This document shows positions 1 to 6,668 of a stretch of 36,019 bases of DNA, piece by piece. Each line of letters starts with the position of its first letter. The first letter of the stretch is position 1. The translations under genes were made by a program, and so were the position numbers. The stretch is from Bacilli bacterium. Lineage in GTDB: Bacteria > Bacillota_I > Bacilli_A > RF39 > UBA660. The DNA is taken from NCBI GenBank assembly GCA_016297695.1, contig JAEDGC010000014.1:1-36019 (forward strand), given 5' to 3'. Under the pieces are notes generated by a model, which was given only the letters and a program-made list of their open reading frames with translations, ran no database searches and was not told the DNA's origin.

Positions 1-55
1 TTTTTTTGTTATGTATCCATTTTCATCAGGTTTATATTTATATTTCGGAAAACAT
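1..55. repeat. Terminal 55-bp direct repeat, left copy (circular overlap)
   Basis: Bases 1-55 are identical to 35965-36019. A 65-codon minus-strand gene is uninterrupted when the ends are joined, so the repeat is best read as assembly overlap of a circular molecule rather than a physical terminal repeat. An exact 55-base overlap is what k-mer assemblers leave on closed circles. Confidence 0.9.
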
Positions 56-123
56 TCTTTATATCCTTTTGGATGAACTGCTAAATAAAACTTGCTATAT
101 TCTTCAATCACTTTGTATTTCAT
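1..123 (-). CDS. Small hypothetical protein, N-terminal part (gene crosses the circular joint)
   Basis: The start codon is at 121-123, preceded by AAGAGG about eight bases upstream. The frame is open to base 1 and, through the joint, to a stop at 35890-35892, giving a 65-residue protein that begins MKYKVIEEYSKFYLAVHPKG and ends NKINQFFNKNWF. It has no membrane segment or motif I recognise; it is rich in Lys, Tyr and Asn. It is part of the early operon of tiny genes and lies five bases after the preceding stop. Function unknown. The intact frame across the ends is the main evidence for circularity. Confidence 0.8.
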   Translation of the reverse strand, partial: MKYKVIEEYSKFYLAVHPKGYKECFPKYKYKPDENGYITKK

Positions 124-128
124 ATCAA

Positions 129-287
129 TTACCTCTTTATTAACTTAATAAACATCATAAATAACTTATACAAGTCTTTTTTCTTGACTCTTGCATAAAT
201 TATATTTCCTGTGTCTTTTTCTTCAAAATCTGTCTTAATTACTTGTTCTAATAACCAATCTTCTGCTATATCTATATTTTCACTCAT
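129..287 (-). CDS. Small hypothetical protein, 52 aa
   Basis: This 52-codon gene begins MSENIDIAEDWLLEQV and ends FMMFIKLIKR. Its start overlaps the end of the upstream gene by eight bases and it is preceded by GAGAG. The N-terminal half is acidic and the C-terminal half basic, ending in an amphipathic stretch. No family recognised. The tight overlaps on both sides place it in the same early operon. Confidence 0.65.
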   Translation of the reverse strand: MSENIDIAEDWLLEQVIKTDFEEKDTGNIIYARVKKKDLYKLFMMFIKLIKR

Positions 288-516
288 GATATCTCTCACA
301 ACTATCTAACTCAAATCTCAGTTGCATATTATCATTTTCTATTTTGTTATATCTCTCTTGTAGATTTTGATTTTCTTCAATATAAGTATTATTCATGCCT
401 TTACATTCATTTAATTCATTTTTATAACCATTCTCTGCTACTGTTAACGTAATCACTGATGTTATATATATTGCTATTATAAATGTTATTATTGTTGGTA
501 TTATGTATTTATTCAT
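280..516 (-). CDS. Small membrane-anchored coiled-coil protein, 78 aa
   Basis: I chose the ATG at 514-516 because AGGTG lies six bases upstream; an in-frame GTG lies three codons earlier. Residues about 6-26 form one hydrophobic membrane segment (PTIITFIIAIYITSVITL). The rest is a hydrophilic, Glu/Asn-rich probable coiled coil containing three Cys residues. This is a single-pass layout with the coiled coil outside or inside the membrane. A spanin-like role is unlikely in a Gram-positive phage and the gene lies far from the lysis genes. Function unknown; membership of the early operon is clear from the close packing. Confidence 0.7.
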   Translation of the reverse strand: MNKYIIPTIITFIIAIYITSVITLTVAENGYKNELNECKGMNNTYIEENQNLQERYNKIENDNMQLRFELDSCERYHE

Positions 517-525
517 TAATAACAC

Positions 526-813
526 CTATCTTTCATCATATCTACTATAATCATTGTTAATATATATTCTTCGATTATGTATTTCTTCTAATTCTCTTTT
601 TAGTTTTTCTTCTCTTTCTGTAAATTTTAATAAATCTTGACGCTTAATAAAATTCTTTAATAAATAACCAATACTATCTAATTTTCTAATAACATCAACT
701 GATGTATCGTTTACTGCTCTATTTAATCTTGCTTCATATTCTTTTTTCATTTTGTAAAATTCTTGTTCTAAATTTTTATATTTTTCTTCCCAATTATTTT
801 CTACTTGTTTCAT
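526..813 (-). CDS. Coiled-coil hypothetical protein, 95 aa
   Basis: A 95-residue, highly charged protein, almost entirely predicted helix, with heptad-like Leu/Ile spacing at residues about 5-35 and 60-80. Its ATG overlaps the stop of the upstream gene (TAATG arrangement), and the leader TAGGAATAAGTAATG is shared with the next gene up. There is no catalytic motif. It may be a scaffold or binding protein; function unknown. Confidence 0.7.
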   Translation of the reverse strand: MKQVENNWEEKYKNLEQEFYKMKKEYEARLNRAVNDTSVDVIRKLDSIGYLLKNFIKRQDLLKFTEREEKLKRELEEIHNRRIYINNDYSRYDER

Positions 814-1050
814 TACTTATTCCTACCTTTCAATTTTTCTTCTACTAAATCATATATATTTCCTACTTTTATAAAACCTTTTACATATTTCAGTTCTTCT
901 TGACAATCTTCATGTACTAAATTTAAAGTCCATACATCTTTTTCTTGTTCTGGATTCCATATATTATTTAATATCCATAAATCACAAGCAAATGGATTAT
1001 AGTATATATCACCTACTCGTTTTTTTAATACTCTCATTACTTATTCCTAC
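811..1050 (-). repeat. Shared ribosome-site leader, two copies (811-826 and 1035-1050)
   Basis: The 16-bp sequence GTAGGAATAAGTAATG (minus strand) precedes and includes the start codons of two adjacent early genes. Each copy contains the ribosome binding site. Confidence 0.85.
813..1037 (-). CDS. Hypothetical protein, 74 aa
   Basis: A 74-residue protein beginning MRVLKKRVGDIYYNPFACDL, with three Trp residues and a mixed alpha/beta look. It has the same leader (TAGGAATAAGTAATG) as the downstream gene and overlaps it by one base, suggesting coupled translation. No family recognised. Confidence 0.7.
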   Translation of the reverse strand: MRVLKKRVGDIYYNPFACDLWILNNIWNPEQEKDVWTLNLVHEDCQEELKYVKGFIKVGNIYDLVEEKLKGRNK

Positions 1051-1068
1051 TTTCTATTTCTAAATTAT

Positions 1069-1398
1069 TTAATCTTCATCATTTAATTGTTTTTCTAAAT
1101 ATGGTACTGGTATATTTATACTTTCTCTAATATCTTCTAACTTATCTCCATTCATTATTCTTGTAATTGCATTAGCAAAATCACAATATAAATTTCCTTG
1201 ATTATTATAATAATGACCTACATCCCACATTCCATTTAAACCTGATGATAAATATTTTTGAGAAACTTTATGACTTAATTCTGATAAATTGCTATAATCA
1301 TCTCTTATTTTTTTAAAACTATCTAATTGTTTAATGGTTTCATCTATTTCATCTCTTAATCTTTTTAAATCTCTATCTAAATCATCTATACTATTCAT
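1069..1398 (-). CDS. Hypothetical protein, 109 aa, N-terminal coiled coil
   Basis: Residues 1-40 (MNSIDDLDRDLKRLRDEIDE onward) form a clear amphipathic coiled coil; the remainder looks globular and acidic, ending NDED. The start is preceded by the leader AGAAAGGTTATAGAGTATG, which recurs at two other genes here. The 3' end and following spacer are duplicated at the end of the gene at 1629-1838. Function unknown. Confidence 0.75.
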   Translation of the reverse strand: MNSIDDLDRDLKRLRDEIDETIKQLDSFKKIRDDYSNLSELSHKVSQKYLSSGLNGMWDVGHYYNNQGNLYCDFANAITRIMNGDKLEDIRESINIPVPYLEKQLNDED

Positions 1399-1401
1399 AC
1401 T

Positions 1402-1599
1402 CTATAACCTTTCTAAAATATTGTTTTGTGTTGCTTCACTTATGTAACCACCTTTATATAAGAGTTTTACAAAGTTTTTAGTATCTTCTGTTTTTTCTTG
1501 TTGTTTTTCTATAATTCTTAATAATTTTGTGTAATCTTCCAATAATACATAATCAATTCCTTTTTCATTTATTATTGGATGTCCATATATAGTTTTCAT
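1402..1599 (-). CDS. Hypothetical protein, 65 aa
   Basis: A 65-residue protein beginning MKTIYGHPIINEKGIDYVLL. It has an N-terminal part that could form a short beta hairpin and a helical C-terminal half (EKQQEKTEDTKNFVKLLYKG). It carries the shared AGAAAGGTTATAGAATATG leader. It lies three bases from the next gene. No family recognised. Confidence 0.7.
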   Translation of the reverse strand: MKTIYGHPIINEKGIDYVLLEDYTKLLRIIEKQQEKTEDTKNFVKLLYKGGYISEATQNNILERL

Positions 1600-1628
1600 A
1601 TTCTATAACCTTTCTATTTCTAAATTAT

Positions 1629-1838
1629 TTAATCATTGTTGTTTCTTATTAATCTTCTATGTAATTCTTCTATTAATTGTTCGTCAGTTGCTTTATGTAA
1701 ATTAATGTAATCTTGTATTGGTTTATATTCTTTCATAACTATAACCATATCGGTATTATCCCCTGTAAAAGTGGCAACTATATCCCAACCACTATAACTT
1801 TCTATTTCACTTGCATAAATGTATTTATATTCTTTCAT
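1629..1838 (-). CDS. Hypothetical protein, 69 aa
   Basis: Begins MKEYKYIYASEIESYSGWDI and ends with a polar helix (RRLIRNNND). The N-terminal half has alternating hydrophobics typical of a small beta sheet. The start lies three bases from the preceding gene and has the shared AGAAAGGTTATAGAGTATG leader. Its last codons and 3' spacer match those of the gene at 1069-1398. Function unknown. Confidence 0.7.
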   Translation of the reverse strand: MKEYKYIYASEIESYSGWDIVATFTGDNTDMVIVMKEYKPIQDYINLHKATDEQLIEELHRRLIRNNND

Positions 1839-1841
1839 ACT

Positions 1842-2126
1842 CTATAACCTTTCTATTTCTTGCATTTTATTAATTATTTTAACAAACCATACATCTTGAC
1901 TTTGTTTCCAATTATCTTCTAACCACTCTTTTAATTCATTCCAGTTTCCCTTTTCTTTTTCATATAGTTCTTTATAATTGTTTCTTTCTTGATGTTCTTC
2001 CCATTGTTTAATTCTAAATGTTGGTATTAATTCAGAACCATTTGTATATATTCTTTCTTTATCAACAAAGGAATATTGTTCTATAAATTCATCCAATGTA
2101 TTTGGAAATTGCATTTCTTCTCCCAT
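1842..2126 (-). CDS. Hypothetical protein, 94 aa
   Basis: A 94-residue Glu/Lys/Trp-rich helical protein. Two starts are possible: the first ATG (2124-2126, AGGAAGTGA upstream) or the fifth codon ATG, which has GGGAG six bases upstream. The upstream leader has a 17-bp tandem duplication. The central part (YKELYEKEKGNWNELKEWLE) resembles the variable small proteins of Bacillota phage early regions, but I assign no function. Confidence 0.7.
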   Translation of the reverse strand: MGEEMQFPNTLDEFIEQYSFVDKERIYTNGSELIPTFRIKQWEEHQERNNYKELYEKEKGNWNELKEWLEDNWKQSQDVWFVKIINKMQEIERL

Positions 2127-2169
2127 ATTCTATTTCACTTCCTTCATTATTCATTCTATTTCACTTCCT
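2127..2169 (-). repeat. 17-bp tandem repeat in leader (2127-2143 and 2153-2169)
   Basis: AGGAAGTGAAATAGAAT occurs twice with a 26-bp period between the genes at 1842-2126 and 2173-2313. Each copy carries a ribosome site; the upstream copy is followed by ATG opening a 21-codon overlapping frame. Confidence 0.85.
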
Positions 2170-2172
2170 AAT

Positions 2173-2313
2173 CTACCAATTCCATATTTTTATGAAACAT
2201 TTAATAAATAACATAATCATAAACATAAATAATACGCTTGATATTCCCGTCATTATTAAATTGAATATTAAATCTTCTTTAAATTCGTTCCACCATTCTT
2301 CTATCTTTAACAT
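2173..2313 (-). CDS. Small single-pass membrane protein, 46 aa
   Basis: A 46-codon gene starting MLKIEEWWNEFKEDLIFNLI and ending IKIWNW. Residues about 19-38 form one Met/Ile/Leu/Phe-rich membrane segment. It has AGGAATGTGA upstream, the same leader as the gene at 2328-2597. It sits between two solid early genes in the same orientation with no better alternative frame. Possible early toxin- or exclusion-type membrane peptide; inference only. Confidence 0.6.
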   Translation of the reverse strand: MLKIEEWWNEFKEDLIFNLIMTGISSVLFMFMIMLFIKCFIKIWNW

Positions 2314-2318
2314 CTTAT

Positions 2319-2616
2319 TTCACATTCCTATCTAACACTCACGATTTTACATTCTAATGTATCATCATTCCAAAAATGTCTATTATATATTTCTTGATAC
2401 CCATCACATTCAGAAGAATGTTCTTCTATTAAATCATCACATATTGTTGTTATTGTTCCAAAATAAACTCTATGTGTTCCATATTCCTCTTCTACATCTA
2501 TAAATTCATCACCTGTTATTTTTTGAATAACATATAAATTACCATTTTCATCTTCTTTAGCATTTTCTAATAATTTTAAAAATTTTTCTTTATTCATTAT
2601 TCACATTCCTATCTAA
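2319..2616 (-). repeat. Shared ribosome-site leader, two copies (2319-2335 and 2600-2616)
   Basis: TTAGATAGGAATGTGAA (minus strand, 17 bp, identical) lies immediately upstream of the start codons of the genes at 2173-2313 and 2328-2597. Confidence 0.85.
2328..2597 (-). CDS. Hypothetical acidic protein, 89 aa
   Basis: An acidic 89-residue protein beginning MNKEKFLKLLENAKEDENGN, with an N-terminal helix followed by beta-like strands and three Cys residues (CDD, ECD, ECK). It overlaps the upstream gene by eight bases and uses the TAGATAGGAATGTGAA leader. No family recognised. Confidence 0.75.
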   Translation of the reverse strand: MNKEKFLKLLENAKEDENGNLYVIQKITGDEFIDVEEEYGTHRVYFGTITTICDDLIEEHSSECDGYQEIYNRHFWNDDTLECKIVSVR

Positions 2617-2934
2617 TATTTCTAAAAGAGTTTTAGGATTTGCTAATACATCAAATTCGTTTAAATCACCTATTGAACCATCTATATCATATTTTTGTAT
2701 ATGTGATTTTATATATTCCCTTGCTTCTCTTATTATTTGGTCTTGATAATATGATTGATTTAATTGTTCACATATTTGTTTTGCTTCTTCTTCTGTATTG
2801 AATAATGCAGTATACTTACCTTCGCATAATTCTTTATCTCCGTTCCATACTCCAGCCCAATTAGCTGGTCTTATACACCAAGCGTTCATTTTTTGTATCT
2901 TGAAACACAAATATAATTCAAATTTTTTATTCAT
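2590..2934 (-). CDS. Hypothetical protein, 114 aa
   Basis: Begins MNKKFELYLCFKIQKMNAWC. The first half has a beta-rich look with conserved-seeming aromatic residues (CIRPANWAGVW); the middle is a helix (EEEAKQICEQLNQSYYQDQI). This layout is seen in small phage proteins of unknown role. AGGAAG lies upstream of the ATG. It is the first of the tiny-gene block after the methyltransferase gene. Function unknown. Confidence 0.75.
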   Translation of the reverse strand: MNKKFELYLCFKIQKMNAWCIRPANWAGVWNGDKELCEGKYTALFNTEEEAKQICEQLNQSYYQDQIIREAREYIKSHIQKYDIDGSIGDLNEFDVLANPKTLLEILDRNVNNE

Positions 2935-2985
2935 ATCTACGCTTCCTATCCTTTTTTAATTGCTTCTATATGTTTTATTATTTAA

Positions 2986-3411
2986 TCATCTCATTATTGC
3001 TATCAAACTTGGAAAAGGTGCAGAATTTTTACTATTTCCAAATTTTAATCTTCCTTTTAAAAATCTTAATTCAACGTTATCTTTTTTGTATAAAAACTCA
3101 TGAAAATATTTTGTATCAGTTCTACTTGGTATTAATAGTACAACTATTGTATTTTTCTTTTGTGATTCTAAGTAACATTTCTTTACCCAATCATATATTT
3201 CTCTACCATAAGGAGGATTACAAAATACAACTTCATTGCTCCAATCTTGAACTAATCCATTTTCTTCTTTAGTAAAATATTTGTTGCATTTATGATTATT
3301 ATTGTCAGCACAAACATCTAAAGTAAAATGAAATTCTCGATCTAATTCATTAAATAAATCTATTGGTGTTTCCCATTCAATAGACTTACTGCTAAATAAT
3401 ACTTTATTCAT
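2986..3411 (-). CDS. Phage N6-adenine DNA methyltransferase (Dam family)
   Basis: This enzyme would transfer a methyl group from S-adenosylmethionine to N6 of adenine in DNA, probably protecting phage DNA from host restriction or marking it for replication or packaging. The catalytic NPPY motif (equivalent of DPPY) is at residues 65-68, followed by GREIYDW. The N-terminal WETPIDLFNELDREFHFTLD with D32 and the following CADNNNHKC match the phage Dam family (PF05869). Length 141 aa is at the short end for the family but the fold looks complete. AGGAGG lies nine bases before ATG. It is the last recognisable enzyme before the block of tiny early genes. The target site cannot be read from the sequence. 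Confidence 0.88.
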   Translation of the reverse strand: MNKVLFSSKSIEWETPIDLFNELDREFHFTLDVCADNNNHKCNKYFTKEENGLVQDWSNEVVFCNPPYGREIYDWVKKCYLESQKKNTIVVLLIPSRTDTKYFHEFLYKKDNVELRFLKGRLKFGNSKNSAPFPSLIAIMR

Positions 3412-3435
3412 TTACTTATACCTCCTAAAATAAAA

Positions 3436-3461
3436 AGCAAGAAAACTACTTAAAACTTGCT
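3436..3461 (-). terminator. Intrinsic terminator-like hairpin upstream of the methyltransferase gene
   Basis: On the minus strand AGCAAG pairs with CTTGCT across a 14-base loop and is followed by TTTTATTTT. It lies between the 56-aa gene and the methyltransferase, so it may attenuate read-through. Confidence 0.5.
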
Positions 3462-3529
3462 GTAATATAGGTGAGATGTTAAGAAAATGGATTTGTAGTT
3501 TTTTTATCTATCGTTTCTTGGTTATTAGC

Positions 3530-3700
3530 TTACTTCATATATTCTTCTGGTATTAAATCATTTTCTCTTAATACCCTTTTTAAACTGTAATTTTCTGTTT
3601 GTAATACAGTGTTTTTTTCTTCTATTTCTGATATCTTCACTGATTTAAGAAATATTACTACCATTTCAATCATTATTGCTATTATTAATATTTCTATCAT
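3530..3700 (-). CDS. Small membrane protein with coiled-coil tail, 56 aa
   Basis: This 56-codon gene begins MIEILIIAIMIEMVVIFLKS, a hydrophobic membrane segment from residue 2 to 18. A charged helical tail follows (SEIEEKNTVLQTENYSLKRV) and ends EEYMK. The start overlaps the end of the previous gene by 35 bases and AAAAGAG lies upstream. The architecture echoes the gene at 280-516. Function unknown. Confidence 0.6.
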   Translation of the reverse strand: MIEILIIAIMIEMVVIFLKSVKISEIEEKNTVLQTENYSLKRVLRENDLIPEEYMK

Positions 3701-3875
3701 CTAAATCACTCTTTTCTTTGAATATTGTTAAAGGTGCTATATTCGAAGCTCCTTTAAAATAAACTTGTATTGCATACTTCGTATTATTATCTATAATTAA
3801 AATTTTTCTTATCTTATTTTTCATTAATTTATAATTACATTCATTTAATATTTTCATTAGTTGTTCTAACTGCAT
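3666..3875 (-). CDS. Hypothetical protein, 69 aa
   Basis: Begins MQLEQLMKILNECNYKLMKN: an amphipathic helix, then short strands (IRKILIIDNNTKYAIQVYFK), then a polar Asn-rich tail. The ATG has AAAGGA upstream and overlaps the previous stop by ten bases. No family recognised. It follows the zinc protein in the early operon. Confidence 0.7.
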   Translation of the reverse strand: MQLEQLMKILNECNYKLMKNKIRKILIIDNNTKYAIQVYFKGASNIAPLTIFKEKSDLDDRNINNSNND

Positions 3876-4444
3876 TTTTTTCTTATCCTTTCATATTTTT
3901 CTTTATAATCCATCTTAAATATTTTAATAAAATTATCGTATCCAAATAATTCTACAAATTCATCTTGTGCCTTTAAAGTCCATTTCCTTTTAACGTTCTT
4001 ATCAATATGACATTCTCTACAAAGTGGTACAACTAATCCATATCTTATTGAATTTGACCTATTACAACCACCTATGCATTCGTGTTTATCTTTTCTTGGT
4101 TTACCACATTCAATGCATGTTTTCATATCATCTGTAAATAAACTAAATCTTTTTAAATCTTTTCTTCTTTGTGTAGTTGATTGTTTTTTTAAAGGTTTTT
4201 GTGTTTTATATTTTCTATCATCACATCCATAACAATCACCTTTTTCTAAAACTTTTTTTTGTAAAGTACAATATAAATATTTTTTCCCGTTTTTACTTCT
4301 GATTCTTAAATGTTCACATTTATTAAACATTTCATCAATTCCTTTCGGTAATTTTGTATAACATCTTCTACAATAAATTTTATTTTTCAAATAAATTCTT
4401 CTAGTGCTTTTACAATGAGGACAACATTCGTGTTTTTCTTCCAT
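3866..4444 (-). CDS. HNH-like zinc-binding protein (putative phage endonuclease)
   Basis: A 192-aa Cys/His-rich protein. Residues 7-28 hold a zinc ribbon (CCPHC, then CRRC). A second Cys cluster lies at about 43-75. The C-terminal part has CIECGKPRKDKHECIGGCNR, then SNSIRYGLVVPLCRECH. This last block matches the HNH-type core repeatedly seen in Bacillota phage replication regions (His-Glu, Gly-rich turn, aromatic-Gly-Leu, Cys-x-x-Cys-His). A nuclease or DNA-junction role is likely but not proven. AAAGGAG lies nine bases before the ATG. The long AT-rich gap upstream (4445-4688) suggests it heads its own transcription unit. Confidence 0.7.
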   Translation of the reverse strand: MEEKHECCPHCKSTRRIYLKNKIYCRRCYTKLPKGIDEMFNKCEHLRIRSKNGKKYLYCTLQKKVLEKGDCYGCDDRKYKTQKPLKKQSTTQRRKDLKRFSLFTDDMKTCIECGKPRKDKHECIGGCNRSNSIRYGLVVPLCRECHIDKNVKRKWTLKAQDEFVELFGYDNFIKIFKMDYKEKYERIRKKCS

Positions 4445-4688
4445 AATTTGATTCTCCTTTTACTAAAAAACTCGAGGTCCAAAATGTTTTCTAAAAAACC
4501 GTTAACAATATGTTTATTTTTCTCTAAAAAAGTTGACATCTTCCCCAAAACTGTAAACTTTTTTATATTTTGATTTTTTTGTTATTTTATAAGGAATAAT
4601 CACTGATTTTTATATATTATTTTTTTAAAAAGTTGCGAACTTTTTTCTTCCTTAAAGTTTTTTAACACTTTTTGGAACGAATTTGAAT
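4445..4688. other. Early intergenic gap with repeated AAAAAGTT/AACTTTTT elements
   Basis: 244 bases between the HNH-like gene and the tyrosine recombinase. It is extremely A/T-rich, with two inverted pairs of the same element: AAAAAAGTT (about 4527-4535) facing AACTTTTTT (4553-4561), and the tight hairpin at 4627-4645. No good sigma-70 promoter is evident. A 50-codon frame from 4539 (GGGGAAG before ATG) overlaps the HNH-like gene and is doubtful. Confidence 0.5.
4627..4645. terminator. Bidirectional terminator-like hairpin
   Basis: AAAAAGTT, GCG, AACTTTTT form a perfect 8-bp stem with a three-base loop, with A and T runs on both sides. It lies 43 bases beyond the stop-side start region of the recombinase unit and before the HNH-like gene, so it could end minus-strand transcripts from the replication genes. 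Confidence 0.55.
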
Positions 4689-5327
4689 TTACAATAGTCC
4701 AAAATAAGTCTGTTCTCGTTCGTTTTCGGTGTCCATATTATCCCAACAAATATATATTAATGTAGTTGCTGGGTCACCATGATTTAACATCCTCATGACT
4801 TTAAAAATATCCCCTGTTTCGATGTATTTATGATATGCGAATGTTTTTCTCATACTATGTGCTGAAAACGGTCTATTAAGTTTTATATCTTCTGATACTT
4901 CTTTTAATATGTCATCTACTCTTTGTCTTGTTATTGGTTTCAATCCATTTGGCTTTTTTGGAAATAAATAATCATAATCCTTTATGTTATAACTATTTAT
5001 ATACTCTAAAATTTCATCATATAATTTTTTATTTAATTTAAATACTTGGGATTTACCAGTTTTATTTTCGATTATATTTATAAATCCCTTTGATACATCT
5101 TTACCAAATAATTGAACTAAATCTTCACATCTAAACGCTGTATTAAAACCAAGTAGACATAACATATAATTTCTATATGCTTGAAATTTTTTTATTTCTG
5201 ATTTTGCATGTTCTCTTTTTTGTAGAAAATAACTTAAAATCAAATTTATATCATTTTTATTTTTTAAAGGGAAAGTAGCACTTTTGCTAGAGGGCTTTTT
5301 GTATCTTCTAGGATAGTATTTTTTCAT
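4689..5327 (-). CDS. Short tyrosine recombinase (XerC/integrase-like)
   Basis: Site-specific DNA recombinase that cuts and rejoins DNA through a tyrosine. The whole catalytic set is visible: R66 (FNTAFRCEDL), K92 (NKTGKSQ), H157 and R160 (AHSMRKTF), H183 (LNHGDPATT) and Y192 (LIYICW). At 212 aa it has the catalytic domain but only a short N-terminal part, with no full SAM-like core-binding domain. It lies in the replication operon, overlapping the upstream gene by four bases, not beside an attachment site. The phage also has a serine integrase, so this enzyme more likely resolves replicated genome multimers or acts at another site. Alternative: remnant integrase kept after the integration module was swapped. 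Confidence 0.88.
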   Translation of the reverse strand: MKKYYPRRYKKPSSKSATFPLKNKNDINLILSYFLQKREHAKSEIKKFQAYRNYMLCLLGFNTAFRCEDLVQLFGKDVSKGFINIIENKTGKSQVFKLNKKLYDEILEYINSYNIKDYDYLFPKKPNGLKPITRQRVDDILKEVSEDIKLNRPFSAHSMRKTFAYHKYIETGDIFKVMRMLNHGDPATTLIYICWDNMDTENEREQTYFGLL

Positions 5328-5479
5328 ATACTACCCAATAATTGTTCAAGTGCAATAGCTTGTCCCTTTGTTAAATCGCTTAAGTTATCAACATTTAGCA
5401 AGGATTTAATTATTTCAATTGATATTGATTTTCTATCCAAAATATATTTTATTATTTCTATTCTTTCATCACTTATCAT
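5324..5479 (-). CDS. Small hypothetical protein, 51 aa
   Basis: I start at the ATG at 5477-5479, which has AAGGAGG nine bases upstream. An upstream in-frame start would lie inside the helicase gene. The protein is helical and begins MISDERIEIIKYILDRKSIS. It ends in ALEQLLGSI and overlaps the recombinase start by four bases. It could be a small partner of helicase or recombinase; no family recognised. Confidence 0.65.
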   Translation of the reverse strand: MISDERIEIIKYILDRKSISIEIIKSLLNVDNLSDLTKGQAIALEQLLGSI

Positions 5480-6668
5480 TATTATTTTCCTCCTTAAAAT
5501 ATTGACAGTATCTATCAAATTCAAATGTTTTAACAGTTAGAATTCCATCATCATTTTTAGCTATATAACAATCTACTCTTGCACATCTTGACTTTGTTTC
5601 ACCTAACGGATTTAGTAACATTACTTTTCGTGCTGATTGTTCAATTTCTCCTGAATCACGTAGATGACTTAATTTAGGTATATCTTCCTTAGAACCCTCA
5701 CGTGATAATTGACATAAGGCAATTATTGTACAATTATAATCTAAGGATAATCTTCTTAATTCTTTTGCAATTTCAGTCATTTTTTCATAGCTGCTACTTC
5801 CTTTACCAGCAATTAAACCAATATGATCTATAATAACTATAAAATGTTTATCACTTTTAAAATTTGCTATATAATTTTTAATTCTATCAATTGTTTGTGA
5901 TTGATTCTCTAATGCAATATTTCTTTTTTCATATTCCATTAGAGTATGCTTAATTCTTTCTTTTTCTTGTATAGATAAAGTTTTATAATTATTTAACTTA
6001 GATAACTCAATTTTTGTTTTTAATGATACTAAACGCTTATATAATAACTTTTTACTCATTTCTAAGTTAAAATATATACATGGGTATTCTGATGATAAAT
6101 TTTCTAAAAGGTTTAATGCAAATGCAGTTTTGCCACTACCTGTTTTCCCTGCAATAACTAATAAATCATTTTGTACTAAATTTAATGAGTTATTTAAAAA
6201 ATCAAATCTAAATTTTATTTTTTTATCTTCACTAAAAATATTTTCATACATATCTTTTGCAGTTATATATGATGTTTCTTGATATCCAAGTTTATCTAAT
6301 TTTGTTAAACCATCATATAAATTTTTATAATCAATTAAATCTTTGACAAACTTTTCTATTAAAAGTGTCACCTGTTCTTTTTTATATTTTTCAATAAGTA
6401 ATTTTTGAAATTCATTAAATCTGTATTCTCTTGAGCTACTATAAATATTTGATTGAAACAAATCACAAAAATAATTTAAATCAAAATCTTGATATTTATT
6501 TAGGCTTTCGATTATTAATGTTTTTTTAGATAGATATTCTTTTTTTAAAATCGAAAACATTATTTTGTCATATCCTGATAAATATTCTTCCGTAATAATT
6601 GTTTTTTCAAAGTATTCTGGATAATTAACAAGTAATGACAAAAAATCAAACTCTAGTGTATTTTTCAT
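5469..6668 (-). CDS. Replicative DNA helicase, DnaB family
   Basis: Ring helicase that unwinds DNA ahead of the fork. From the ATG at 6666-6668 (GGTGAT five bases upstream) it is 399 aa. N-terminal residues 1-110 correspond to the DnaB helical domain. The RecA-like domain has Walker A GKTGSGKT at 174-181, the NLEMSKKLL helix at 201-209, Walker B VIIDHIGL at 278-285, and the DnaB motif CQLSREGSKEDIPKLSHLRD at 319-338 followed by GEIEQSA. It overlaps the initiator gene by 23 bases, the usual initiator/helicase pair of lambda-O/P-like or DnaD-like phage modules. Earlier in-frame starts exist (up to 6779) but lie inside the initiator gene without a ribosome site. It should be loaded at the origin inside the upstream gene. 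Confidence 0.92.
   Translation of the reverse strand: MKNTLEFDFLSLLVNYPEYFEKTIITEEYLSGYDKIMFSILKKEYLSKKTLIIESLNKYQDFDLNYFCDLFQSNIYSSSREYRFNEFQKLLIEKYKKEQVTLLIEKFVKDLIDYKNLYDGLTKLDKLGYQETSYITAKDMYENIFSEDKKIKFRFDFLNNSLNLVQNDLLVIAGKTGSGKTAFALNLLENLSSEYPCIYFNLEMSKKLLYKRLVSLKTKIELSKLNNYKTLSIQEKERIKHTLMEYEKRNIALENQSQTIDRIKNYIANFKSDKHFIVIIDHIGLIAGKGSSSYEKMTEIAKELRRLSLDYNCTIIALCQLSREGSKEDIPKLSHLRDSGEIEQSARKVMLLNPLGETKSRCARVDCYIAKNDDGILTVKTFEFDRYCQYFKEENNNDK

Larger units (their letters stand above)
1051..1634 (-). repeat. 24-bp direct repeat at gene ends (1051-1074 and 1611-1634)
   Basis: TTTCTATTTCTAAATTATTT followed by AATC on the plus strand occurs identically twice. Each copy spans the last Asp codon and stop of a small gene (1069-1398 and 1629-1838) plus the downstream spacer with the start of the next ribosome site. 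Confidence 0.9.
1396..1854 (-). repeat. Shared ribosome-site leader, three copies (1396-1414, 1597-1615, 1836-1854)
   Basis: AGAAAGGTTATAGARTATG (minus strand, R = A or G) forms the 5' leader and start codon of three consecutive small genes. AAAGG is the ribosome site, 10-11 bases before ATG. Confidence 0.9.

Noticed and set aside
4387..4539. 50-codon frame starting MSTFLEKNKHIVNGFLEN with GGGGAAG before ATG
   Set aside because: It overlaps the well-supported HNH-like gene by 58 bases in another frame, and its second half is just the shadow of that gene's start.
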